NCBI GenBank assembly: GCA_026415355.1
Contig: JAOAHF010000012.1
Span: 1 to 64,000 of the forward strand
Direction: 5' to 3'
DNA from: Brevinematales bacterium
Lineage (GTDB): Bacteria > Spirochaetota > Brevinematia > DTOW01
Length of the DNA: 64,000 nt
Of this stretch, positions 18,105 through 27,053 are shown piece by piece. Every line of letters begins with the position of its first letter. The stretch's first letter is position 1. The position numbers were made by a program, and so were the translations under genes. The notes below the pieces were generated by a model that had not been told where the DNA came from, searched no databases, and was given only the letters and a program-made list of their open reading frames with translations.

Positions 18105-19975
18105 TTGATAAAACATATGCTCTACCCAGTAGGATAGAAAATATACTTTATATCTCATCGGCAATCAGCACATTTACCGATATAGCAATAGTGGATGTTG
18201 AAAGAAAGGTCATATACCTTAAAAACACTAGCCAAATATCTAATCAAGATATGATAAGTATCCATAAAAGAACCATAGAAGAATATAACATATTTAAAAT
18301 ACCGTTTCTTTTCGGATCACATAATAATACAAAGTTTTTATCATACTATTTCAGAACCAAAGATTCAGAACTAACTCTGATAGGCTTTAGTGAAAATGAA
18401 CTGGAAATACAAGATATCGCAACTTTCAAGCTAATAGCAATAAATATAAAAGAACTTTTTGAAATAATTGAAACAACAGCAACTATAATCGAAAAACTAA
18501 CAGAACTTGAGTCAATAATCTCCTTCTACAAATCTATAACAACTCCACTCAATAGAGAACTATTTTTAGCATACATACTTGATAAAATAATATCCGAACT
18601 TGGAGCAGAAGTAGGAAGTATAATGATACTCGACAAAGATAAAAATATATCTTCTTTGTTTCAATTAGGACTTGAAGAAGAAACTACCAAAAACATATTT
18701 TACAAAATAAGGAAAGAACATGAAATAGATAAAATCACAATAATAACGCCAAAAGAAATACCTAATCTGATACCTAACAATTCTAAAAGACTAGAAAATC
18801 TAATACTATACCCCATAAAGTTTGAAAACGAAGTAGTAGGGGTAATAATGCTAGCAAATAAAAGAGTAGGTATAAATTACATACCATTCCAAGATCAAGA
18901 CATACATAAATTGAACGTTTTGATAACCCCAGTAGGTATAATAATAAAAAACTACATAATGTTTAGAGATTTATTCATATTCAACCAGTTGAACCAGAAA
19001 ATACTTTCAAACATAACAAGCATAATAGCACTAACCGACCCAAACTACAAAGTTAAATACATAAACAGAGAAAATTCAAAAGAAACCATAGAAAAACTTA
19101 TAGAAAAAGCAAAGGAAGAGGATAACCAAATTCTATCATCAAGAGGAATAGAGATAGAGATAAACGGCAATTTTTATGAAGTAAAAGCACAACCAATATT
19201 TGAAGAATCAGGAAACCTTACAGAAATACTATGGACTATCGAAGACATAACCTACAAGAAAGAACAGATAAATAGGCACATACTATCTGAGAAAATTAAC
19301 ATAATAGGAGAATTAGTCTCCGGTATAGCACACGAAATAAGAAACCCTCTTACCTCAATAGGTGGTTTCGTTGAACTTCTAAAAACAAGAAAAAATGATC
19401 AGGACTTCATTAATAAGTTTATAAACATAATTTCAAAAGACATAGGTAGAATAACAAATCTACTTAATAGCTTTATAAGATTCTCAAAACCTGTAAGCTA
19501 CGAAATAACAGACGTAGACATAAAATCAGTAATTTCTGAAACACTTGATATACTAATGTATCAGATAACACAAAAAAACATAAAAATCATAAACAAACTT
19601 GAAGATGAAATAATAATCAAAGGTAATTACAATCTTCTACTACAGGTATTCACAAACATAATCCTAAACTCAATTCAAGCAATAACCCACAACAAAGGTA
19701 AAATAGAAATAGGATATATGAACTACTCAGATGAAACAAATAGTTACATTGTAATTTACATAAAAGATAATGGTATTGGAATACCAAAAGAAATACAAAA
19801 CAAAATATTCGATCCATTCTTCACTACAAAACCAGATGGGACAGGTCTTGGGCTATCCATATGTCAAAAAATAGTAATGGATTTAGGTGGCTTTGTGAAA
19901 GTCAAAAGCGATGAGGAATTGGGAACCAATATGATGGTATTCTTACCTTACCGCAAAACTAAACAGTTGTCCTAA
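18101..19975 (+). CDS. GAF-PAS sensor histidine kinase
   Basis: This is a 624-residue soluble kinase with no membrane helices. After an N-terminal region of unknown fold come a GAF-like domain (about 140-295), a PAS-like domain (about 300-385), and a HisKA helix with the phospho-acceptor His in SGIAHEIRNPLTS. The HATPase follows, with N-box FTNIILNSIQA, DNGIGIP, FDPFFTTK and GTGLGLSI. All catalytic boxes are intact. The start at 18101 forms an ATGA overlap with the amidotransferase stop and is preferred over an ATG at 18080. No response regulator is adjacent, so the partner is unknown. The last 17 nt overlap flgB. Confidence 0.9.
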   Translation: MIDKTYALPSRIENILYISSAISTFTDIAIVDVERKVIYLKNTSQISNQDMISIHKRTIEEYNIFKIPFLFGSHNNTKFLSYYFRTKDSELTLIGFSENELEIQDIATFKLIAINIKELFEIIETTATIIEKLTELESIISFYKSITTPLNRELFLAYILDKIISELGAEVGSIMILDKDKNISSLFQLGLEEETTKNIFYKIRKEHEIDKITIITPKEIPNLIPNNSKRLENLILYPIKFENEVVGVIMLANKRVGINYIPFQDQDIHKLNVLITPVGIIIKNYIMFRDLFIFNQLNQKILSNITSIIALTDPNYKVKYINRENSKETIEKLIEKAKEEDNQILSSRGIEIEINGNFYEVKAQPIFEESGNLTEILWTIEDITYKKEQINRHILSEKINIIGELVSGIAHEIRNPLTSIGGFVELLKTRKNDQDFINKFINIISKDIGRITNLLNSFIRFSKPVSYEITDVDIKSVISETLDILMYQITQKNIKIINKLEDEIIIKGNYNLLLQVFTNIILNSIQAITHNKGKIEIGYMNYSDETNSYIVIYIKDNGIGIPKEIQNKIFDPFFTTKPDGTGLGLSICQKIVMDLGGFVKVKSDEELGTNMMVFLPYRKTKQLS

Positions 19976-20390
19976 TAACAGATTCTATTTTCTTTATATT
20001 CCTATTGTATATCTCAACTAGAAGGTTATACCTCATAGCATTCTTAGAAAATTCAACCATTTCTTTATCTATGTCAACACCATTTTTATCATTTCTATAG
20101 AAAGTATCGTATTCTATACTTATTCTCGGTTTCACAGTCCTATAGTCTATTCTTTCATCAAAAGGTATATGTCTGGAATCAGACATCCTAGCAGGATACA
20201 AAGGCTGCTTTTCCGAATCTAGTGCTCTTTTAAGTTGAGACTCAAAGCTAACTTCAGCTCTCCTAAATCCTGGAGTATCCGCATTAGCTATGTTATCAGA
20301 TATAACATTATGCCTTATCACAACAGCATTTAAATCTCTTTTTATTATGTCAAGTAACTTACCATCTTTGTGAGATGTTGAAAATATCAT
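19959..20390 (-). CDS. flgB: Flagellar basal-body rod protein FlgB
   Basis: This 143-residue proximal rod protein carries the family signature in VIRHNVISDNIANADTPGF followed by RRAEVSFESQL, and a typical C-terminal helix. FlgB sits at the base of the rod, next to FliE. In most bacteria flgB is followed by flgC and fliE. Here the next same-strand gene downstream is a sigma-like gene across an opposing block, and the 3' end overlaps the histidine kinase gene by 17 nt, so flgB is on its own. No ribosome binding site is visible directly before its ATG; a short leader frame with a good site lies just upstream. Confidence 0.95.
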   Translation of the reverse strand: MIFSTSHKDGKLLDIIKRDLNAVVIRHNVISDNIANADTPGFRRAEVSFESQLKRALDSEKQPLYPARMSDSRHIPFDERIDYRTVKPRISIEYDTFYRNDKNGVDIDKEMVEFSKNAMRYNLLVEIYNRNIKKIESVIRTTV

Positions 20391-20391
20391 A

Positions 20392-20427
20392 CTAATATTT
20401 TCGTTTCATTATCCAAAATCTAAACAT
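20392..20427 (-). other. Possible 11-codon leader frame before flgB
   Basis: On the minus strand GGGAGG (20442-20437) lies 9 nt before an ATG opening MFRFWIMKRKY. The stop TAG ends 1 nt before the flgB ATG. The arrangement suits translational coupling to flgB, which itself lacks a site. It is short and could be chance. Confidence 0.3.
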
Positions 20428-20531
20428 TTCAATATTCCTCCCACAACTAAGTCTATTAGCAAAATATCCTTACTAATTTCAAAAACTACTAACTACAGTA
20501 AAAAAACTATAATTGCAAACCTATGACATAA

Positions 20532-22001
20532 CTATAATTCCATAGAAAAACCTATACTAATACTATCAAAATCTTTCATTCTCGCAAGAGACGATTTACC
20601 ATTTCCATCGATACCTAAAATATTTATATACATTTTCATTCCAATTACCGGGTAATAACCAACTTCAATTCCCCCAAGTACACCAGAATTATTTAAAACA
20701 TCACTAAATCCATTACTAAATCTACTCATAATATCATCAACATTCAAGATGGAATACAATCTTATCTTAAGAACATCACCAAAAAACTTTCTTTCAAGAT
20801 TGATTATGAAATAATCCTGTAGTTTCTCTTCATAAAATCCTCTCTCAAGCCCTAAGCCATGGGCAAACTGGAAATTGATATAAAAAACTCCTTCGATATC
20901 TCTATCGACACCGAATATGTATTTGGTATATATGTCTTTCAGATAATTTACTGAATAGTTTGTAGAAACATAATTTGTATTGGTTCCAGTAGGTAATGGG
21001 GAATAAGCGATAACAGCATTGTCAATGTTATAGCTTCTACTAATCTCCTGTGGAATAAATATTCCCATCTCAAACCACCCAACAACAAAGTCAAAATCTT
21101 TCGACAAATCAAATCCTATGATATTCTCTCTATGATACGATAATCTATAATTCAAACCATACACGAAAGTGTTGGTTTCAACAATCGGTGGAAGTAAGCT
21201 AATAGGTTTTATTGTTATGATATTGGAAATATAAAGATTTTCAAAATAAGGTAAATCATTAATTCTACTAACAAATGAAACTGAACCATCAAAACCCCAA
21301 ATTCTACCTCCTACTTTTACTCCAAAGGAAACATTTGTTATATTTAAATCAACATTTTTTAGTTCCCCAACTGGATTACTATAAATCTTGCTACTAATCA
21401 TCCTTACCTCATCCAATATGCTTTTAGTTATGGTATCAAAATACATATTAGCAAAACTACCACCAAATTTGGCACTCTCAAAAACAGGTTGAGATACAAA
21501 TTGAATGTAACTCTCGTCAAGTAAAGGTAAAAATATCTTTAAGTTTAAAAGCCATGTTGGATACTTGGTAGAGAAATCAATAGCACTCATAAGGTCAAAT
21601 CTATTCAATACATCTGTAGGATTAATCCTATCAGCCCTACCCCAAGATAGTCTCTGCCTACCGATAGAAAGCGATACAAAATCAAATATAAATTCATCAA
21701 CTTTGAGATATACCTCATAAAGTGATATTTCAAAATCATTAGGATAAATGATGGACACTAAATTTTTTGAGCCTATATTAGGCACAATAAAAGAATACCT
21801 AGCAAGAAGAGAAGAATAAATAAGGGTATCATTACCTAGATCAGATGATAACTTTAGCTTTGAAGACAATGCACCTCCATCGAGATTACCGTTGTCAATC
21901 CCAAAAGATAAAAAAGAAAATATATCAACACTCAAATCGGTAGCAGAATAACACACTAGAGGTATAATAAAAACGAGTATAAAAAATATTACATACCTCA
22001 T
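20532..22001 (-). CDS. DUF1302-like outer-membrane beta-barrel protein
   Basis: This 489-residue protein has a signal peptide (about 1-20, cleavage near CYSA). The mature part is made of alternating beta strands. The segment LSIGRQRLSWGRADRINPTDVLNRFD closely resembles the G.Q...WG..D..NP.D motif of DUF1302-like barrel proteins, and the chain ends in SISIGFSMEL, as barrels do. It is 8 nt downstream of a LolA-like gene and has a GGAGGG site. In other bacteria this pair sits beside an MMPL/RND exporter moving lipids or hydrophobic compounds to the outer membrane; no exporter gene is here. Barrel nature is likely; the cargo is unknown. Confidence 0.68.
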   Translation of the reverse strand: MRYVIFFILVFIIPLVCYSATDLSVDIFSFLSFGIDNGNLDGGALSSKLKLSSDLGNDTLIYSSLLARYSFIVPNIGSKNLVSIIYPNDFEISLYEVYLKVDEFIFDFVSLSIGRQRLSWGRADRINPTDVLNRFDLMSAIDFSTKYPTWLLNLKIFLPLLDESYIQFVSQPVFESAKFGGSFANMYFDTITKSILDEVRMISSKIYSNPVGELKNVDLNITNVSFGVKVGGRIWGFDGSVSFVSRINDLPYFENLYISNIITIKPISLLPPIVETNTFVYGLNYRLSYHRENIIGFDLSKDFDFVVGWFEMGIFIPQEISRSYNIDNAVIAYSPLPTGTNTNYVSTNYSVNYLKDIYTKYIFGVDRDIEGVFYINFQFAHGLGLERGFYEEKLQDYFIINLERKFFGDVLKIRLYSILNVDDIMSRFSNGFSDVLNNSGVLGGIEVGYYPVIGMKMYINILGIDGNGKSSLARMKDFDSISIGFSMEL

Positions 22002-22009
22002 AATCCCTC

Positions 22010-22738
22010 CTACCTCTCAAGAAATCTTTGAGAAAATATACCTCTCGCTTCAAGACCTTGGTCAAACTTAACATCTTTGCTTATTATTTCAGTAGAAGTA
22101 TTATTAGCTATCGATGTCATCCTAATTCTAGAAAGAACAAAATAGTTTGCTTTCTTTTCAGTTTCAAGTACATCCAAAACTTTCTTTAACTTGCCCTTTT
22201 CATACATCTCAAGCTTCTTCGGTAAGAAAACATCCTTTAAAACAACCATCAATATTCTATCATAAGACCAATCAGAGTTAGGTTTTCTTACCAGCTCGAG
22301 AGTATAAGTTGTGCTATCTTCTGATAGTATCTTTGGATCAAAATCTTCTGAGTAATCAAATCCTCCCATTTCTCTATATGAAAAGTCGGTACCCTGAAAA
22401 TTCTGATCTTTCATACTTCCTTGAACAGCTCTAACTTTTTTATAAGCTGGTAAGTAAACATACATCTCATTATTAGGTAAAGTCAAAATACCTACATTTT
22501 TAACACTTTCTGGTGAAATAAACTTTGCAACTCTTTTATCATTACCAGCGCTCCATATTCTCATTTCTCTCCTTTCTTTCTCCTTACCCTCCTTGTAAAG
22601 TATTACCTCTACAATACTTTCTCTATCTTTCTCTTTCGAGAGATTATTCTCTACTTTATCAAGTATTTCTTTAGCACTCAAACCATAAACATAGCTAATA
22701 ACAAACATCATAATCAAAGAAAAAATCACTCTCTTCAT
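22010..22738 (-). CDS. Outer membrane lipoprotein-sorting protein family (LolA-like fold)
   Basis: This 242-residue periplasmic protein has an N-terminal signal peptide (1-19). It matches the LolA-like 'outer membrane lipoprotein-sorting' family: RVAKFISPESVKNVGILTL, then EMYVYLPAYKKVRAV, then FQGTDFSYREM. These are not true LolA lipoprotein chaperones. They usually accompany RND/MMPL exporters and probably bind a lipid-like ligand in the periplasm. The next gene 8 nt downstream encodes the barrel protein, so the two form an operon. A strong AAAGGAGGGG site precedes the ATG. Confidence 0.85.
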   Translation of the reverse strand: MKRVIFSLIMMFVISYVYGLSAKEILDKVENNLSKEKDRESIVEVILYKEGKEKERREMRIWSAGNDKRVAKFISPESVKNVGILTLPNNEMYVYLPAYKKVRAVQGSMKDQNFQGTDFSYREMGGFDYSEDFDPKILSEDSTTYTLELVRKPNSDWSYDRILMVVLKDVFLPKKLEMYEKGKLKKVLDVLETEKKANYFVLSRIRMTSIANNTSTEIISKDVKFDQGLEARGIFSQRFLER

Positions 22739-22899
22739 ATTCCCCTCCTTTAACTAACTAGTTATATAATAACCAAACTCAGATATTTTTTTCAACGAAA
22801 TATTAATATCATAAAAAAATTACACTTTCTCAAAGGCAACAAGTTTTCAATAGATTTTGAATAAACCACAGATTTTAGAAACATTTACATTCGTAAGTT

Positions 22900-22905
22900 T
22901 ATAAT
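22900..22905 (+). promoter_or_regulatory. -10 box, leaderless-type, for the RCK protein gene
   Basis: A perfect TATAAT lies 6 nt before the ATG at 22912. The -35 region is poor (TTAGAA-like, 19 nt upstream). No ribosome binding site exists, so a leaderless mRNA is predicted. Confidence 0.45.
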
Positions 22906-22911
22906 CTTCAT

Positions 22912-23610
22912 ATGAAAGTATTTCTCATAGGAGATGGAGATATTGTCGAGATAATAACAGAAGAATTCTTGAAGAATAATGTTGACGTGTATGTTGTTTC
23001 GATAGACAAGAATTTTGCTATGGGTCCTAATTTTGAAAAGGTTGACAGTTACTCAGAAGTTAGCAAAAACTTCTTTGAAGACAGAGATATATCTTCCTTC
23101 GACAAGTGCATAGTAGCAATAGGTGAAAAAAACATATTAGATGCTATCAACATAGCAGCAATACTACAAGAAATTGGTATTGATACTCTTGTTATTGTAC
23201 CAACAAAAAAATACGAAAGTATATTTAACAGGATCGGAGTCAACTTTGTTGTACCTTCTTATGACATTGCTTCCAAAACAGTTGGTGAATTACTACTCAA
23301 GTCTGGTCCTGTTGAAAGTGCATTACCATTTATAGAAGATTACTTTATCGCAAGGATAAATATACTACCCGAATCAAAGATATGTAATAAAAAAGTATCT
23401 GAACTAGATATAAGAAATAGATTCAATATTAATATCATAATAGCTTTCAAAAGAGAAAGTATTCAACTTGAAAAAGGAATATCAAAAACATTTTTTAGTA
23501 AGATAGATGTAAAAGCACAAACAGTTCTTGATGAAACAATGTCAATAGTAGTAGTAGGGCCTCTAGATGATATTAAAAAATTTATCGACTATATGTATGG
23601 AGAAACCTAA
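22912..23610 (+). CDS. TrkA/KtrA-type RCK protein, potassium transport regulator
   Basis: This 232-residue cytoplasmic protein has an N-terminal Rossmann RCK_N domain (1-135) and a C-terminal RCK_C domain (about 140-225). Such proteins gate Trk/Ktr potassium channels in response to NAD(H), ATP/ADP or cyclic di-AMP. The nucleotide loop reads IGDGDIVEI: the third glycine of GxGxxG is replaced by valine, so ligand preference may differ from typical TrkA. No TrkH/KtrB channel subunit gene is adjacent. The 3' end overlaps the convergent membrane sensor gene by 29 nt. Confidence 0.82.
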   Translation: MKVFLIGDGDIVEIITEEFLKNNVDVYVVSIDKNFAMGPNFEKVDSYSEVSKNFFEDRDISSFDKCIVAIGEKNILDAINIAAILQEIGIDTLVIVPTKKYESIFNRIGVNFVVPSYDIASKTVGELLLKSGPVESALPFIEDYFIARINILPESKICNKKVSELDIRNRFNINIIIAFKRESIQLEKGISKTFFSKIDVKAQTVLDETMSIVVVGPLDDIKKFIDYMYGET

Positions 23611-25864
23611 TTTCCAAGATAAACTTATCAGGCAAATCCGTTATAAGTTTTTGAGGAGTAAATTTTTTTACTCCCATATCTTTTATCTCCTGTAACTGGA
23701 TCACTATTTCTTCACCGCTTATGAAGAAGAAAGTATCTCCCTCTTTTATCTTAGAGAAGTTAAAATACCTCTTATGAACTGGCATAGGAATTACTGAGTT
23801 GTATTTAGTAACAAGAAGTATTGAAGACTTACCATCATTTACAACATTCATTTCCATATTCCTAATTACTCCACAAACTATATTGGTATCAACTTCAATA
23901 GGACTCAAGGAATAAACTATATTCCTTATTTCTCTTGGTAATTTATCAATGCTAATCCTTCTATTATGGAAATAATCTTCCAAGAATCCCTTAATTGTTG
24001 CTACGAGTACAGAAGAATGAATTGAATTAGGTAGTATCCAAACTATACAGAAAAATACACCATTTTCAGTTTCCTTGAGTTTGTAAACTACTGGCTTATC
24101 AAGTTCACTTTTAACATAAGCATTTATTTCAAAAGCGTCACCTCTCAAACTACGAGAGTATATGAGCGGCTTAATAAAAACATTAGTAGATACAGAATAG
24201 CTTAATTTAAGGATATCTTTACTATGTCTATAAGTTGTATATTTTACCAATGAATTCATAAATCCTCCTACCAACTTTGCTACAATTTCCAAAAGTTCAA
24301 TCTCTCTTGATGTCAATATACTACCTCCAACTTCCTTACCAAGCATTACAACACCAAAGAACCTAGTACCATATTTTACAGCCATAGCATATCTTGATTT
24401 TTCAATTAAATCCCTAAACTTTTCATCTCTAGCACTTTTACAACAGTTTATTATATCATCTTTATTAATAAAGTATTTACTTGATAAAAACAACATCTTC
24501 CTAACATCTTTAGGGATCAGCTTGTAAGAAACAAACTTCGAAAAAGAAAAATTGAGTATTCTCCCCAGATCTCTGTCTAAAAACGAGAAAAATTTACTTA
24601 TCTTATCTATCATCCTAAATTTGCTTATAATATCATTGATGACATCCTTATTTACAGTAGATGTCTTGAATTTTACCCTAGACCTTATTATAGAGAATAC
24701 AACAACAGACAAAACTGAAAAAATCAATGTTATTACCATGAAAAGTAATGTTTTTGGTATAAACGTAATTTTGTTATACACAGTTACATACAAAGTTGTA
24801 AAAACAAACGAAATAAGTATTATCAAAAGAAGATTCAATGAAGTCTCTTTTACAAAGTTTATATTATACACCATTACAGTAGACATAACCAATATAGGAT
24901 ACCCTATTATGAAAATAGGTATATAGTACGATGGAAAAGAAAAAGCAGTAGTAAGAATAGCAATAACAGATGGTATCAAAATAAATACAAACGAACCAAT
25001 CATGAGCGGTAACAAAGCCCTAGAAAGATTATGTATTCCATGCTTAACTGCTCTTATATAATCATACACAGGAGACAAAACAGCAAATATTCCACCTATC
25101 CCTGGATAAAAATAATACATCTCCTGAAAAGAAACTACTTCCCTATTATTAGTATAACCTATCAAAGAAATAAACACAAAAGATAGACCTATACTAGCAA
25201 CAATTGATGTTATAACATATCTCACATGTTTCTTAAACTTTACTAAAGGAAAGTGTAAGAAAAGGTACACCATACTAACAGGGAAAATAGAAAACGTCAA
25301 TCTTTCTACAAATGTTATTATGAATACATCTGAAAACAAAGAACTAGATGGAGTTGTGATAAAATTAAGTCCCGTAAAAGTATTAGCAACAAGCCACATC
25401 ACTCCCTTCTTACTCCTATTACTCAAAAACATCACAAAACCTAAGAGTAATAAAAGTACTCCTGAAGATTGCCAAAACAATGTAAAAAATATAAAGTCTT
25501 TGGCTTCAAATCTTTGTGATTTGACAAACTTTACGTACTTTTCACCATCCATTTCATAATAAACCTCATACTCAATTTCCCTATCCAGATTTTCAAATAC
25601 CTCATTCCAAAAGTCAGAAGGAGTTTTAACCTCCCTATCATTTAGCCTGATAAGAACAGCTCTATTTGGTATTCCATGTGTTTTACCAGCCCACCACTCT
25701 GGGATATCGTAGATATTTATAACACCAGTATAATATATGAAAAATCCTGGGAAATACTTATTAAGCATAAAGTAACTACGATAAAGAGTTGAAAATATAA
25801 CAAAAAAGGCAAATATGAAAGAAATTACACTGAACCCTATAAGTACATTATCTCTCATCCTCAT
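23582..25864 (-). CDS. Membrane sensor with PDZ-like region, multi-TM domain, GAF-like domain and degenerate SpoIIE-type domain
   Basis: This 760-residue protein has one N-terminal helix (8-30), an extracytoplasmic region of about 80 residues resembling a PDZ domain (LIRLNDREVKTPSDFWNEV), and then about eight helices (125-390). A GAF-like domain (about 440-540) and a C-terminal domain (about 565-760) with the layout of a SpoIIE/PP2C phosphatase follow. That last domain keeps an opening RGDAFEI and a late KEGDTFFFISGEEI, but the metal-binding D..GHG site is replaced by WILPNSIHSS and the final DG pair by SGEE. It is probably not an active phosphatase. It could bind a STAS or kinase partner, such as the pair at 0.4-1.2 kb; that is inference. 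Confidence 0.6.
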   Translation of the reverse strand: MRMRDNVLIGFSVISFIFAFFVIFSTLYRSYFMLNKYFPGFFIYYTGVINIYDIPEWWAGKTHGIPNRAVLIRLNDREVKTPSDFWNEVFENLDREIEYEVYYEMDGEKYVKFVKSQRFEAKDFIFFTLFWQSSGVLLLLLGFVMFLSNRSKKGVMWLVANTFTGLNFITTPSSSLFSDVFIITFVERLTFSIFPVSMVYLFLHFPLVKFKKHVRYVITSIVASIGLSFVFISLIGYTNNREVVSFQEMYYFYPGIGGIFAVLSPVYDYIRAVKHGIHNLSRALLPLMIGSFVFILIPSVIAILTTAFSFPSYYIPIFIIGYPILVMSTVMVYNINFVKETSLNLLLIILISFVFTTLYVTVYNKITFIPKTLLFMVITLIFSVLSVVVFSIIRSRVKFKTSTVNKDVINDIISKFRMIDKISKFFSFLDRDLGRILNFSFSKFVSYKLIPKDVRKMLFLSSKYFINKDDIINCCKSARDEKFRDLIEKSRYAMAVKYGTRFFGVVMLGKEVGGSILTSREIELLEIVAKLVGGFMNSLVKYTTYRHSKDILKLSYSVSTNVFIKPLIYSRSLRGDAFEINAYVKSELDKPVVYKLKETENGVFFCIVWILPNSIHSSVLVATIKGFLEDYFHNRRISIDKLPREIRNIVYSLSPIEVDTNIVCGVIRNMEMNVVNDGKSSILLVTKYNSVIPMPVHKRYFNFSKIKEGDTFFFISGEEIVIQLQEIKDMGVKKFTPQKLITDLPDKFILEIRFLHTYSR

Positions 25865-26015
25865 ACTAGAAATGATTTTATATGATTAATACAAAACTTT
25901 GTATAGAGTAGCTATTTTTTCACAGTGTCTAATAAAGTATAAATCATCACTAATTTGATATTATTTCAATTTTCTTTTAGAATTTTGGTAAATATTGTTT
26001 CACATAGGGGGTAGA

Positions 26016-26954
26016 ATGAAAACAAGAATACTTGTACTCGCTATCATTCTTAGTTGTATCAATTCATTTGGTATAGAAATTTCTATTTTTCCTACTAATT
26101 ACCTAGAGCGAAAAGGAGAAACAATAGGTATAGTAATACAAGAAACTGAAAATCTTAAAGTATCATCCATATCCTTAGAAGAATACTTCGAGTATGAAAT
26201 TTATAAAATACAAAGTAACCTTGTTTATTCGCTTATAGGAATACCATACACAATCACAACTAATTTTAATCTTAATATAAAAATAAAAGATATTAATACT
26301 GACACTATCATCACAAAAACAATACCATTCGAGCTAAAAATTGACATTTTATCATACGCCAAACGAAAACCTCAGAAAATAACAAGCTTCGAAATCAAAA
26401 ACGAATTTAACTTCAAAACTAACAAATTTCGAATAGAAAGCTTCTATACATCCAGAATAAGTAATTTTTCAAGACCTATAAGTGGTGAGATAGGAGATGC
26501 CTACGGAGTTAATAGATCAAGAGGAGGTATACTATACGGAAGAATACACTTAGGCATAGATATACTACGGGAAAAAGGTGCAAAAGTTTTCTCTACATAT
26601 GATGGAATAGTTTCAATAACCTCGTACGAAAGGAATGCTGGTAATTATGTAGTAGTCAACCACGGATACGGTGTATGTTCCGTATACATGCACTTGAGCA
26701 AAATACTCGTCCAAAGAGGGCAATTCGTAACTACAAAAGACGTAATAGGTTTAGTTGGATCAACTGGTAGATCAATAGGACCACATCTACACTTTGGTAT
26801 ATCAATCAACAACATATATGTTGATCCTATACCGTTCTTTGAAAGAAATTACTCGCCAGAAAATATTATCACCAATGGAATGAAAATAAAACTAATACCT
26901 AAAGATACAGAAATAAGTTATGTTACAAATATACAAACTATGAATTTTGATTGA
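26016..26954 (+). CDS. M23 (LytM-type) zinc metallopeptidase
   Basis: This 312-residue exported protein has a signal peptide (about 1-18) from the start MKTRILVLA. That start is chosen because AGGGGGT lies 5 nt before it; a second in-frame ATG lies 21 nt upstream. Residues 18-150 have no recognised fold. The M23 domain follows, with the metal-binding HLGID, GPHLHFG and an intermediate YMHLSKI, so the active site looks complete. It would cleave peptidoglycan cross-links or act as an envelope remodelling factor. It has a stand-alone position between two divergent blocks. Confidence 0.88.
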   Translation: MKTRILVLAIILSCINSFGIEISIFPTNYLERKGETIGIVIQETENLKVSSISLEEYFEYEIYKIQSNLVYSLIGIPYTITTNFNLNIKIKDINTDTIITKTIPFELKIDILSYAKRKPQKITSFEIKNEFNFKTNKFRIESFYTSRISNFSRPISGEIGDAYGVNRSRGGILYGRIHLGIDILREKGAKVFSTYDGIVSITSYERNAGNYVVVNHGYGVCSVYMHLSKILVQRGQFVTTKDVIGLVGSTGRSIGPHLHFGISINNIYVDPIPFFERNYSPENIITNGMKIKLIPKDTEISYVTNIQTMNFD

Positions 26955-27053
26955 TTAATTAAAATACCTAAAAACTTCAAATAATTTTTTCATTCCTTTT
27001 AATTTGAAAAATCTCCTAATTTCAAAAAAAATAAACCTTGTGAGGAGGAATGT

